Shown: positions 26,525 through 35,067, counted from the stretch's first letter. The stretch is 35,151 nucleotides of DNA from Pelagibacterales bacterium SAG-MED48 (GCA_014653375.1 JACWEP010000010.1:1-35151), one strand, 5' to 3'. Made by a program: numbers and translations. The notes: generated from the sequence alone by a model not told the origin.

Positions 26525-26938
26525 ATGAATATAAACATTGATTTTGTTAATAAACTAAGAATTTCTGGATTAAGACCTACAAAACAAAGATTAAAAATCT
26601 GTGAAGTATTGTTTAATACTGAAAAAACTTTTCATTTTACGGTTAATGATCTTTCAAAAATTATTAGTGAAAAATTAAATCAAAAAATATCATTGGCTAC
26701 TATTTATAATACTGTCCATGCCTTTAAAAAAAAAGGATATTTAAAAGAAATTTCAATGAACAGCGATAAAACTTATTTTGATACTAACACCACTCATCAC
26801 CATCACTTTTTTGATAGTTCAACAATGAAATTAATAGATTTAAGTGATGACCAAGTGGAAAAAATTAAAATTAATAAAGCTTTACCGGGAAAAAAAATTA
26901 GTTCAGTAGAAATTCTTGTTAAAATTGAAAATGAATAA
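26525..26938 (+). CDS. irr: Iron response regulator Irr (Fur superfamily)
   Basis: A 137-residue winged-helix regulator of the Irr branch, which in Rhizobiales senses iron through heme and represses or activates iron-dependent genes when iron is scarce. Diagnostic features are LRISGLRPTKQR (11-22), SLATIYNTVHAFKKKGYL (56-73), KTYFDTNT (82-89) and the heme-related His cluster HHHH at 91-94, followed by FFD. The N-terminal Cys-Pro heme regulatory motif of Bradyrhizobium Irr is absent, as in many other alphaproteobacterial Irr proteins. It is divergent from fabA, a common alphaproteobacterial arrangement, and 100 bp upstream of katG. An Irr box precedes both irr and katG. Confidence 0.93.
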   Translation: MNINIDFVNKLRISGLRPTKQRLKICEVLFNTEKTFHFTVNDLSKIISEKLNQKISLATIYNTVHAFKKKGYLKEISMNSDKTYFDTNTTHHHHFFDSSTMKLIDLSDDQVEKIKINKALPGKKISSVEILVKIENE

Positions 26939-26972
26939 TTGTCACATTTAAAGATAAAATATTCATAATTTC

Positions 26973-27001
26973 TTGACTACTTTCTTTAGAATCATTATAA
27001 A
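26973..27001 (+). promoter_or_regulatory. Putative katG promoter
   Basis: TTGACT (26973-26978) and TATAAA (26996-27001) are separated by exactly 17 bp, a near-ideal sigma-70-type promoter in the 100-bp irr-katG gap. Transcription would begin near 27008, about 30 nt before the katG ATG at 27039. The Irr box at 26985-27001 covers the spacer and the whole -10 element, so a bound repressor should exclude RNA polymerase. Confidence 0.7.
26985..27001 (+). promoter_or_regulatory. Irr box (iron control element) over the katG promoter
   Basis: TTTAGAATCATTATAAA matches the Irr-box consensus TTTRGAAYNRTTCYAAA at 16 of 17 positions, with the same C-to-A deviation as the box in front of irr. Both boxes read TTTAGAA-3 nt-TTATAAA. 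Overlap with the -10 and spacer of a good promoter argues for repression of katG by Irr, presumably when iron/heme is limiting. Confidence 0.72.
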
Positions 27002-27038
27002 CTATAAATAATTAAATTTTACAAAATAAGGGTAATTA

Positions 27039-29276
27039 ATGAGTACAGAAAATTTTAAATCAAAGTCTTTTAAAGCCAATCAATTAAGCAAATGTCCTTT
27101 CACTGGGGCTGGAACTCCAGCAAAGTTTTCTGCAGGAAGAGGCCAGTCAGTAAGAGATTTTTGGCCAAATAGCTTAAATCTTAAAATTCTTAGCCAACAT
27201 TCTGATCTATCAAACCCTATGGATAAGAAGTTTAATTATTCTAAAGAATTTAAAAAACTTAATTATAAAGCACTTAAAAAAGATTTAAAAAAATTAATGA
27301 CTGATTCTCAGGATTGGTGGCCAGCTGATTATGGTCATTATGGACCTTTGTTTATCAGATTAGCTTGGCACGCTGCAGGTACTTATAGAACAGGCGATGG
27401 TAGAGGTGGAGCAGGAACAGGTAACCAAAGATTTGCACCGCTTAATTCTTGGCCTGATAACGTAAATTTAGATAAAGCAAGATTACTTTTGTGGCCAATT
27501 AAAAAAAAATATGGAAATAAAATTTCATGGGCAGATTTATTTATTTTAGTAGGTAATGTTGCATTAGATTCAATGGGATTTAAAACTTTTGGATTTGGCG
27601 CAGGTAGAACGGATATTTGGGAACCAGAGGACGATATTTACTGGGGATCAGAAAAAGAAATGTTAGGTGTAGAAAGATACACTAAAAAAAGAGATTTAGA
27701 ACAACCGTTAGGTGCTTCACATATGGGTTTAATATATGTAAATCCACAAGGTCCTGATGCAAATCCAGATCCAAAACTTGCAGCACATGATATCAGAGAA
27801 ACATTTGGAAGAATGGCTATGAATGATTATGAAACTGCAGCACTAGTGGCTGGTGGACATACATTTGGAAAATCACATGGTGCAGCATCTGAGTCTCACA
27901 AAGGTCCTGACCCCGAAGCATCAAGACTTCAAGATCAATCGACTGGATGGAACAGTGGATATAAATCTGGAAAAGGTGTTGATACAATTAGCAGTGGTAT
28001 TGAAGGCGCCTGGACTCAAAATCCAATTCAATGGGATATGGGTTACCTAGATTGTCTTTATGATCATGAATGGGAACTTACGAAAAGTCCAGCCGGTGCT
28101 CATCAATGGACACCAAAGAAAAATGGACAGAAAATTAAAATGGTCCCTGACGCACATGCTAAGAATGTTTATCATCCACCAATGATGCAAACAACGGATA
28201 TATCAATGAAAATTGATCCAAGTTATGGACCCATCACAAAACATTTTCATAAAAATCCTGAGGAGTTTCATGACGCATTTGCAAGAGCGTGGTTTAAATT
28301 AACTCACAGAGATATGGGCCCTAGAGTTTGTTATCTTGGAACTGATGTTCCAAAAGAACAATTAATTTGGCAGGATCCAATTAATAAACCAAAATACAAA
28401 CTAAAAACAAAAGATACTAATGATTTGAAAACTAAAATTTCAAAATCAAAATTATCAGTTTCTGATTTAGTATCTACCGCTTGGGCTTCAGCTTCTACAT
28501 TTAGAGGATCTGATAAAAGAGGTGGAGCTAATGGGGCAAGAATAATGTTAGAACCTCAAAAAAATTGGAAAGTTAACAATCCAAAAAAATTATCAAAAAC
28601 AATTAAAGCTTTAAGTAAGATTAAAGATAAATTTGACACTAAAAGTAAGTCTGTTTCTATGGCAGATCTAATTGTTTTAGCTGGTAACGTTGGTATTGAG
28701 ATGGCTGCTAAAAAAGCTGGTCATAAAATAAAAGTTCCATTTTCAGCTGGCAGAGGAGATGCTAGACAAGATCAGACAGATGTTAATTCATTTGGTTTAC
28801 TAGAACCTAAAGCGGATGGTTTTAGAAATTATTTAAATGGTGATGCATCGATTGTTTCTGCAGAAGAGAAATTGATCGATAAAGCTCAGTTAATGGGTCT
28901 AACAGCACCAGAAATGACGGCACTTGTAGGTGGAATGAGAGTTTTAGATACTAACTATGATGGCTCAAAACATGGTGTATTTACAAATAAACCTGGTTCA
29001 CTTACCAACGATTATTTTACTAATTTGCTTGATATGAATATTACGTGGAAAGAAGAAAATAAATTAGAGAAAACCTTTTTAGGAAAAGATAGAAAAACAA
29101 AAAAAGTTAAATGGAAAGCTACAAGAGTTGATTTAATTTTTGGATCAAATTCTCAACTTAGAGCTTTAGCTGAAGTTTATGCATGTGAAGATTCAAGTGC
29201 AAAATTTGTTAACGATTTTGTTTCGGCATGGGTTAAAGTCATGAACTCAGATAGATTTGATCTAAAGCTTAACTAG
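27039..29276 (+). CDS. katG: Catalase-peroxidase KatG
   Basis: Heme enzyme that breaks down hydrogen peroxide (catalase) and oxidises organic donors (peroxidase). The 745-residue protein has the duplicated class I peroxidase layout. The active N-terminal half keeps distal R107, W110 and H111 ([11 protein letters not shown]), proximal H274 ([12 protein letters not shown]), and Y233 and M259, which with W110 would form the Met-Tyr-Trp adduct needed for catalase activity. The C-terminal half is the heme-less copy. The N-terminal residues 1-35 are poorly conserved, as usual. Base composition and Lys-rich codon use resemble neighbouring genes, so no recent transfer is evident. It has its own promoter with an Irr box; an oxygenase gene follows after 26 bp. 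Confidence 0.97.
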   Translation: MSTENFKSKSFKANQLSKCPFTGAGTPAKFSAGRGQSVRDFWPNSLNLKILSQHSDLSNPMDKKFNYSKEFKKLNYKALKKDLKKLMTDSQDWWPADYGHYGPLFIRLAWHAAGTYRTGDGRGGAGTGNQRFAPLNSWPDNVNLDKARLLLWPIKKKYGNKISWADLFILVGNVALDSMGFKTFGFGAGRTDIWEPEDDIYWGSEKEMLGVERYTKKRDLEQPLGASHMGLIYVNPQGPDANPDPKLAAHDIRETFGRMAMNDYETAALVAGGHTFGKSHGAASESHKGPDPEASRLQDQSTGWNSGYKSGKGVDTISSGIEGAWTQNPIQWDMGYLDCLYDHEWELTKSPAGAHQWTPKKNGQKIKMVPDAHAKNVYHPPMMQTTDISMKIDPSYGPITKHFHKNPEEFHDAFARAWFKLTHRDMGPRVCYLGTDVPKEQLIWQDPINKPKYKLKTKDTNDLKTKISKSKLSVSDLVSTAWASASTFRGSDKRGGANGARIMLEPQKNWKVNNPKKLSKTIKALSKIKDKFDTKSKSVSMADLIVLAGNVGIEMAAKKAGHKIKVPFSAGRGDARQDQTDVNSFGLLEPKADGFRNYLNGDASIVSAEEKLIDKAQLMGLTAPEMTALVGGMRVLDTNYDGSKHGVFTNKPGSLTNDYFTNLLDMNITWKEENKLEKTFLGKDRKTKKVKWKATRVDLIFGSNSQLRALAEVYACEDSSAKFVNDFVSAWVKVMNSDRFDLKLN

Positions 29277-29302
29277 TTTTTTTAATAAGAAAAATATTCT
29301 TT

Positions 29303-29896
29303 ATGGCAACAGTAAGTTTTGATGATTTTCATCAAGTTCAAAATCTTGAATTTAACATTTTAAAGCTTAAAAAAGATTTAGATAAGGTATTAAAAGATAA
29401 AAAATTTAATTCTCCAGGAGTTACACATTTTGGAGCAATACCTATCAATCAAATCCCAAATGATAAAAACTCTATAGAAGGAAACAATATAAGAGGTAAA
29501 TACTGGACTATTGCAGATGAAACTGGAAAAGAAGTTTCAAGAGATATTGATATAGATGAGAGTAAATATACACAACTAGTTCCTGAGTTTGAAAAAACTT
29601 ACTTCAAGCATGTATTTGAAACATTAAGTAGAAAATTTAAGTTAGGAAGGGTAAGGCTTCTTTTAAAGGAGCCAAGATCAACTTTAAGTTGGCATAAAGA
29701 TCCTGAATGTAGACTTCATGTACCGATTGTTACAAACAAAGGATGTTCAATGGTAATAGAGAATGTTGCAAAACATCTTCCAGCAGATGGAAAAGTATGG
29801 ATAACAAATAATACAAAATACCACAATTTCTTTAATGGTGGCGAACAAAATCGTATTCATCTTGTTGCTTGCGTACTAGAAAATCCATTTAACTAA
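29303..29896 (+). CDS. Aspartyl/asparaginyl beta-hydroxylase-like Fe(II)/2-oxoglutarate oxygenase
   Basis: A 197-residue cupin-fold oxygenase, probably cytosolic (no signal peptide). The non-heme iron ligands appear as H131 and D133 (SWHKDPE) and H174 (KYHNFFNGG), with R184 (NRIHLVACVL) placed to bind 2-oxoglutarate. RLHVPIVTN (137-145) is characteristic of the Asp/Asn beta-hydroxylase family. Substrate is unknown; relatives hydroxylate Asp/Asn in proteins or small molecules. It lies 26 bp after katG on the same strand with no visible terminator between, so it likely shares the Irr-controlled katG promoter. The family assignment is firm; the role is open. Confidence 0.82.
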   Translation: MATVSFDDFHQVQNLEFNILKLKKDLDKVLKDKKFNSPGVTHFGAIPINQIPNDKNSIEGNNIRGKYWTIADETGKEVSRDIDIDESKYTQLVPEFEKTYFKHVFETLSRKFKLGRVRLLLKEPRSTLSWHKDPECRLHVPIVTNKGCSMVIENVAKHLPADGKVWITNNTKYHNFFNGGEQNRIHLVACVLENPFN

Positions 29897-29925
29897 AATA
29901 ATAAAAATAAGATAATTTTAGTTAA
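29889..29925. terminator. AT-only inverted repeat across two convergent stop codons
   Basis: TTAACTAAAAT (29889-29899) and ATTTTAGTTAA (29915-29925) are perfect 11-bp inverted repeats around a 15-base A-rich loop. The arms contain the stop codons of the oxygenase gene (29894-29896) and of the convergent SH3 gene (29918-29920). It could act as a weak bidirectional terminator or mRNA 3'-end stabiliser, but the stem has only one G-C pair and no long T-tract. Confidence 0.35.
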
Positions 29926-30361
29926 TTAAGCCCCAAATATCATCATTTTTAATCCATCCCTCAAAATCATTAGATTTAATCTTACACCAATTTTTTTCAC
30001 ATTTTTGCAAAATTAATAGTCTACCTTTTTTTATTTGAGCAATTGGTTTTGCAAATGAAGATGGTTTTTTAAATAAAATTTTATCATTAGTTGAAATAAC
30101 AGAATTAATTTTTTTAAGTTGGGATATGTGTATCCATCCACTGTTATTTTTTAAATCAATTATTCTTCTGAAATTTTCTTTTTTATCTATTTGTTTTATT
30201 GGAAGATTTATTTTTTTATAAACATATTTAATATCCGAGTCAAAGCTCGGTCCATAACGAACATTAACTTTATTTTTTTTTAAAGAGAGAAAAGTTTCCT
30301 GTGCTAAACTAGATGTAATTAAAAGTACTAAAAAAAATAATATATAAAGAGTTTTCTGCAT
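29918..30361 (-). CDS. Exported protein with two SH3-like domains
   Basis: A 147-residue protein with a signal peptide (MQKTLYILFFLVLLITSSLAQ) and two bacterial SH3-type domains, about 25-82 (VNVRYGPSFDSDIKYVY, then GWIHISQL) and about 88-145 (ending EGWIKNDDIWG). This alphaproteobacterial family (SH3, DUF1058 type) is periplasmic and of unknown function, perhaps binding cell wall. I chose the ATG at 30361, which shares a base with the thiF stop (TAATG) and has AGGTG at a suitable distance; a GTG 9 bp upstream is in frame but less likely. It is the last gene of the ubiE-to-SH3 minus-strand run. Confidence 0.8.
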   Translation of the reverse strand: MQKTLYILFFLVLLITSSLAQETFLSLKKNKVNVRYGPSFDSDIKYVYKKINLPIKQIDKKENFRRIIDLKNNSGWIHISQLKKINSVISTNDKILFKKPSSFAKPIAQIKKGRLLILQKCEKNWCKIKSNDFEGWIKNDDIWGLIN

Positions 30362-31116
30362 TAATAACACCTACACTTTTTTCTTTTGTTAAGTTTTACT
30401 TTTCTAAACCTTAAATTTAACAAATCTACGATTAAAATGAATCCATTTAAACTTTGACCAATATTTAAAATTTTTTTTAATACCTCGTTAGCTTGCGTTG
30501 TGCCTATAATTCCAGCAACTGTGCCTAGTATCCCCTCATATTCACAATTTAAAATATCATCAGATATAGTCTCTTCTTGATAAAAACATCTTAAACAGGG
30601 TTTTTTTTTTTCGTTAAAATTAAAGGTAAAGATATGACCATCAAATTTACTTATAGCTCCAGTAACAAGAAATTTTTTATATTTTAGACTCAAGTCGTTA
30701 ATCAAGAATTTTGCTGTAAAATTATCTGTACCATCAACAACATAATCATAACTTTTTATAATTTTTTTAAAATTTTTTTTATCTAATTTAAAATTAAAAA
30801 TATTAACTTTTGTTCCAGAGTTGATATTTTTTAATTTTTTTTGGGCAACTTTAACTTTTGATTTACCTAAGTCATTTCCGTCATATAGGCTTTGTCTGTG
30901 AATATTTGAAAGGTTTACTATATCGTGATCTACAATTCCTAGTTTTCCAACTCCAGATCTAGTTAAAAACTCTGCAACTGGACAACCTAAACCACCCATA
31001 CCAATTATAAGTACTTTTGAATTAAGAATTTTTTTTTGGCCTAGTGTTCCAATATTTCTTAGGATTATTTGTCTTGAAAATCTTTCAATTTGATCTTTAT
31101 TTAATTTTGCACTCAT
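30361..31116 (-). CDS. E1-like adenylyltransferase, MoeB/ThiF/HesA family
   Basis: ATP-dependent enzyme that adenylates the C-terminal Gly of a ubiquitin-like sulfur carrier (MoaD or ThiS) for molybdopterin or thiamine thiazole synthesis. The 251-residue protein has the nucleotide loop GMGGLG (39-44), NIHRQSLY with R74 (71-78), D131 of VVDGTDNF and C191 at the E1-like Cys site. The zinc-site Cys are C174/C177 (CLRC) and, at the very C-terminus, C248/C250 spaced CxC rather than the usual CxxC. Which carrier it serves cannot be decided here. It overlaps dut by 4 bp (ATGA). Confidence 0.87.
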   Translation of the reverse strand: MSAKLNKDQIERFSRQIILRNIGTLGQKKILNSKVLIIGMGGLGCPVAEFLTRSGVGKLGIVDHDIVNLSNIHRQSLYDGNDLGKSKVKVAQKKLKNINSGTKVNIFNFKLDKKNFKKIIKSYDYVVDGTDNFTAKFLINDLSLKYKKFLVTGAISKFDGHIFTFNFNEKKKPCLRCFYQEETISDDILNCEYEGILGTVAGIIGTTQANEVLKKILNIGQSLNGFILIVDLLNLRFRKVKLNKRKKCRCY

Positions 31117-31550
31117 TTTCCTGTTGAGCCAAATCCACCCTCTCCTCTAACAGTTTCTGGCAGGTTATCAGTCTCCTCTAAATTCATTTTTATAACTGGA
31201 GTTAAAATCATTTGAGCTATTCTATCTTTATTATTTATCAAAAAATCTTTATCACCGTGGTTAAAGAGAATTACTTTAATTTCACCTCTATAATCACTAT
31301 CAATTGTACCTGGTGTATTTAATACACTAATACTATTTTTGGCTGCTAATCCTGATCTTGGTCTTATTTGAATTTCAAATTCACTAGGAAAAGCAACAGA
31401 AATACCAGTTGGAACTAAGCAAGAGGAATCTGGTTTAAGATTTATTGGGTCTTGAATAAATGCCATTAAATCCATTCCGGAGGCTCCGTTAGTTTTATAA
31501 ACAGGTAGTTCCACTGATGGATGTAATTTTTTTATAAGAACTTTTGTCAT
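31113..31550 (-). CDS. dut: Deoxyuridine 5'-triphosphate nucleotidohydrolase (dUTPase)
   Basis: Trimeric enzyme that hydrolyses dUTP to dUMP, preventing uracil incorporation and feeding dTMP synthesis. The conserved motifs are in order: GASGMDL (22-28), RPRSGLA (63-69), NTPGTIDSDYRGE (78-90) with the catalytic Asp, the RIAQM motif (110-114), and the Gly-rich RGEGGFGSTG (135-144) that closes over the nucleotide. The 145-residue length is typical. The ATG shares one base with the coaBC stop (TAATG); coaBC-dut is a widespread gene pair. Confidence 0.97.
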   Translation of the reverse strand: MTKVLIKKLHPSVELPVYKTNGASGMDLMAFIQDPINLKPDSSCLVPTGISVAFPSEFEIQIRPRSGLAAKNSISVLNTPGTIDSDYRGEIKVILFNHGDKDFLINNKDRIAQMILTPVIKMNLEETDNLPETVRGEGGFGSTGK

Positions 31551-32755
31551 TAATTTAATTGATCAATTATTCTATCAACTATTTCATCAGATATTTTAGA
31601 TTTTTTTTTATACGCAAGCTTTTCTTTTTTTATATCTTTGTCTTTATAATAAATTGTTACTTCATTAAAATCAGAGTCAAAACCAATTTCTTTATTAGAT
31701 ACATCATTTGCAATAATCCAGTCACAATTTTTGTTATTTAATTTCTCTTCAGCATTTTTTTCAACATCAGTAGTTTCAGCCGCAAAACCTATTACAAGAT
31801 CTGGTCTCATCGAATTATGGTTGGAAATATAATTTAGGATATTTACATTTTTCTCTAAGTTTAAATTTAAAGAATCTTGTTTTTTAATTTTATTTTCATA
31901 TTTTTTATTAATTTTAAAATCAGCTACAGCTGCTGAAAAAATTGCCACATCTGTTGGTAAATTATCTTGAGTTGCAACCAACATTTCATCTGCTGTTTCA
32001 ACTTTAATTAGTTTAACACTTTCATCAACTTTAAGATTTGTTGGACCAGAAATTAGAGTTGTATCAAAACCTTTTTTAGATAAAGATTTAGCAATTGCAT
32101 ATCCTTGTTTACCACTAGATTTATTAGTAATAAATCTAACTGGATCAATATATTCATTTGTTGGACCTGCCGTAACTAATGCTTTAAATCTTTTATTATT
32201 TTTTTGTTTTAAAAAAAAACTATCTATTTCGTTTGCTATTGTTGATGGATCTGACATTTTACCCTCTCCATATTCGCCACAAGCCATATCTCCAATTTCT
32301 GGACCAATAATTTTATAATCAAAGTTTTTTAATTTATTTAAGTTTTGCTTTGTAGATTGATGTTCCCACATTCTTACATTCATTGCAGGAGCTAAGTAAA
32401 TATTTTTATCAGATGCAAGTACAACTGTTGATGCTAAATCATCAGTTGTCCCTTGTGCTAATTTTGAAATTGTATTTGCTGTTACTGGCGCTATTAAGAT
32501 TACATCAGCCCATCTCGAGAGAGCAATGTGGTCCATTTCAGTTTCATTCTCAATACTAAATAATTCACTATAAACCTTACCCTGTGAAAGAGAGGCAACT
32601 GAAAGTGGGGTAACAAATTCTTTAGCACTATTGGTGAGTATAGTTTTAATTTCTGCTCCATTTTTTTTAAAAAGTCTGATTGTTTCAAGACTTTTGTATG
32701 CAGATATTCCTCCGCATATAATAAATAGGATTTTTTTATTTAACAGATTTTTCAT
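31550..32755 (-). CDS. coaBC: Bifunctional phosphopantothenoylcysteine decarboxylase/synthetase
   Basis: Carries out two successive steps of coenzyme A biosynthesis. The N-terminal flavoprotein CoaC domain (about 1-180) shows the catalytic H76 (EMDHIALSRWADV), N126 (PAMNVRMW) and C159 (MACGEYGEGKM). The C-terminal CoaB domain (about 188-401) shows AGPTNEYIDPVRFITNKSSGKQG-type CTP-binding features and the Lys-rich FKINKKYENKIKK loop. The 401-residue length matches fused CoaBC. It is 8 bp downstream of ubiB and coupled to dut. Confidence 0.96.
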   Translation of the reverse strand: MKNLLNKKILFIICGGISAYKSLETIRLFKKNGAEIKTILTNSAKEFVTPLSVASLSQGKVYSELFSIENETEMDHIALSRWADVILIAPVTANTISKLAQGTTDDLASTVVLASDKNIYLAPAMNVRMWEHQSTKQNLNKLKNFDYKIIGPEIGDMACGEYGEGKMSDPSTIANEIDSFFLKQKNNKRFKALVTAGPTNEYIDPVRFITNKSSGKQGYAIAKSLSKKGFDTTLISGPTNLKVDESVKLIKVETADEMLVATQDNLPTDVAIFSAAVADFKINKKYENKIKKQDSLNLNLEKNVNILNYISNHNSMRPDLVIGFAAETTDVEKNAEEKLNNKNCDWIIANDVSNKEIGFDSDFNEVTIYYKDKDIKKEKLAYKKKSKISDEIVDRIIDQLN

Positions 32756-32763
32756 TTGCAGAA

Positions 32764-34332
32764 TTAAAATACTAATAGCCCAAAAATTACAAGACTTAAT
32801 AAACCAATAATAGACTGGTTTCTAAAAGCAATCATTTCAGATTTTTTATTATTTAGAGCAGTGTAAGAATTTGAGTTTTGAGGAATTTGGCCACTAGCTA
32901 GAAATGTTAAAGCTTGGTTAGCTTTATCCATAATTTCAGGAAATTCAGGCAATCTTTTAATAACTTCTGATGTATTTTTTAATGTTTCATTAAGATTGTT
33001 AATTGGATCTTTTGTTTCTTTTAACCAACTTTCAAGAACTGGCTTTGAGGTTGTCCAAATATTAGTATTAGGGTTTAATTTTCTTGCTACACCTTCAACA
33101 ACCACCATAGTTTTTTGCAACATCAATAATTGAGGTTGAGTTTGCATATTAAATTTCTCAGTAACATCAAACAATTGCTTTAACAATTTTCCTCCTGAAA
33201 TATCTTTAACTGCTTGGCCAAATATAGGCTCTCCAATTGATCTTAATGCTTGAGCTAAGTCATCGATAGGGACATTGTTTGGAACCAGTCCTGCTACTAG
33301 GTGTACCTCAGCTACTTTCTTATAATCTCTTTGAATAAAACCAAATAAAATTTCTGCTAAAAATCTTTTACTAACTTTGTCCAATCTTCCCATTATCCCA
33401 AAATCAATAGGAACTATTTGACCACTATTATCAATAAAGATGTTTCCTTGATGCATGTCAGCATGAAAAAAACCATCTCTTACAGCATGCCTTAAAAAGT
33501 GTTGAATAATATCTTCTGCAATTTTATTCGTATCTAAATTTCTTTTTTTTAACTCCTCTGTTTCTCTTATAGACACACCATCTATCCAATCTAAAGTCAT
33601 TACATTTTCATTTGTAAAGTTCCAATAGATTTGGGGAACTTTAAATCCCACATCATTCTTAGTATTTTCTGAATATTCATTTGCTGCAGCAGCTTCAAAT
33701 CTTAAATCCATTTCAAGATTAGTTATTTCTTTAAGTAGAAAAACTACCTCAACAAGTTTTAATCTTTTGGTTTTTTTTATAAAAGACTCAATGATAAAAG
33801 CAAATAGCATCATTGCATCTATTTCTTCATTAAATATTTTTTTTATATCGGGCCTTAAAATTTTAATTGCTACATCTTTAATAGTGCCATCATCATTAAT
33901 TTTTGCTTTATGTACTTGAGCAATTGAGGCAGCTGCAACAGGTTCGCTTAGGTCAATTATAGAATTATAGGTTTCATCACCTAGATCATTCCTAATTATT
34001 TCTTTAGCCTGATTTATAGAAAAAGCTGGTAAGCGATCTTGTAGATTTTCAAGTTTACTAGATAATTCTTCTCCAATAATATCTGGTCTTGTCGCTAAAA
34101 ATTGTCCAAGTTTAATGAATGTGGTTCCCATATTTTCTAATGAACTAGAAAGTCTTTCACCTTCATCTTTTTTAAAATCTTTTTGTTCTTTTTTAGAAAA
34201 TGAAATTGATAAAAGTTGAAATAATATTATTACAGCTAGAGGTGGTTTTTTAAATTTTGAAGCAATATTCAATATGTCAGATTTTGCAACTTTTCTGCCT
34301 AGTTTAAATAATGTTATAAGTTTTTTTATCAT
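32764..34332 (-). CDS. ubiB: Ubiquinone biosynthesis kinase-like protein UbiB
   Basis: Atypical membrane-anchored protein kinase-like ATPase (ABC1/ADCK family) needed for ubiquinone synthesis. From the chosen start the 522-residue protein has the KxGQ motif (KLGQ, 74-77), the Ala-rich loop AAASIAQVHKA (133-143), K157 (VAIKILRP), HADMHQGN (310-317) and DFG (330-332). It ends in hydrophobic segments, the last about 15 residues (IIGLLSLVIFGLLVF) forming the membrane anchor. I chose the ATG at 34332, which overlaps the ubiE stop as TAATG with GGTGGAAG just upstream; a GTG at 34344 would add four residues. Its operon with ubiE is conserved. Confidence 0.95.
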   Translation of the reverse strand: MIKKLITLFKLGRKVAKSDILNIASKFKKPPLAVIILFQLLSISFSKKEQKDFKKDEGERLSSSLENMGTTFIKLGQFLATRPDIIGEELSSKLENLQDRLPAFSINQAKEIIRNDLGDETYNSIIDLSEPVAAASIAQVHKAKINDDGTIKDVAIKILRPDIKKIFNEEIDAMMLFAFIIESFIKKTKRLKLVEVVFLLKEITNLEMDLRFEAAAANEYSENTKNDVGFKVPQIYWNFTNENVMTLDWIDGVSIRETEELKKRNLDTNKIAEDIIQHFLRHAVRDGFFHADMHQGNIFIDNSGQIVPIDFGIMGRLDKVSKRFLAEILFGFIQRDYKKVAEVHLVAGLVPNNVPIDDLAQALRSIGEPIFGQAVKDISGGKLLKQLFDVTEKFNMQTQPQLLMLQKTMVVVEGVARKLNPNTNIWTTSKPVLESWLKETKDPINNLNETLKNTSEVIKRLPEFPEIMDKANQALTFLASGQIPQNSNSYTALNNKKSEMIAFRNQSIIGLLSLVIFGLLVF

Positions 34333-35036
34333 TAAAGCTTCCACCCATTATGAATTGAAACAATACCACCAGAAAAGTTTCTGTATGAACACTTTTGAAA
34401 ATTATTTTTCTCCATCATTTCTATTAGTTCTTCTTGATTAATAAATTGCTCAATACTTTTTATCAAATATTCGTATGGTTCTTTTTCGCCAACAACAAAT
34501 TGTCCTATTATCGGGATTAATTTTGAATAATTTTTATAAATAAAATCTAGATTGGAATTTTGAATTTTGGAGAACTCTAAGCAAAAATAACGACCACCAG
34601 GCTTTAAAACTCTATAAGCTTCAGATAAAGCTTTATCCAAATTTTTAGTATTTCTTAAACCAAAACTAATAGTATAAAAATCAAATGTATTATCTGGCAA
34701 AGGTAGTTTTTCTGCAGATGAAATTAGCCACCTGATATTTTTATAATTAGACAATTTTTGCTTTCCCTGGTTAACCATTCCTTTATTTGGATCAACACAG
34801 GTAATTTCACCATTTTTATTTGTGTTGTCTAAAAAAATTTTACCTATATCGCCAGTCCCACATGCAACATCAACCAATTTTTTATCTAAAGAAGGACTCA
34901 TCATATTAATTAGACTTTTTTTCCAAAATCTGTGAACACCCAAGGACATAAAATCATTCATCAAATCGTATTTATTGTAGACTTGATCAAAAACACTATC
35001 TACTAGCCCTTTTTTATTTTGAAGATATTGTTGCAT
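34332..35036 (-). CDS. ubiE: Demethylmenaquinone/2-polyprenyl-benzoquinol C-methyltransferase UbiE
   Basis: SAM-dependent C-methyltransferase of the quinone pathway. The 234-residue class I methyltransferase begins VFDQVYNKYDLMNDFMSLGVHRFWK, the UbiE family signature, then motif I VDVACGTGD (55-63) and the ISFGLRNTKNLDKAL and LKPGGRYFCLEFS segments. The C-terminus FSGGIVSIHNGWK is typical. A ubiquinone role is inferred, since no menaquinone genes are seen and alphaproteobacteria generally use ubiquinone. It is first of the minus-strand operon and divergent from mutM across 31 bp. Confidence 0.96.
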   Translation of the reverse strand: MQQYLQNKKGLVDSVFDQVYNKYDLMNDFMSLGVHRFWKKSLINMMSPSLDKKLVDVACGTGDIGKIFLDNTNKNGEITCVDPNKGMVNQGKQKLSNYKNIRWLISSAEKLPLPDNTFDFYTISFGLRNTKNLDKALSEAYRVLKPGGRYFCLEFSKIQNSNLDFIYKNYSKLIPIIGQFVVGEKEPYEYLIKSIEQFINQEELIEMMEKNNFQKCSYRNFSGGIVSIHNGWKL

Positions 35037-35067
35037 AAAAAAAAATATATATTCAATATAGTATCAA

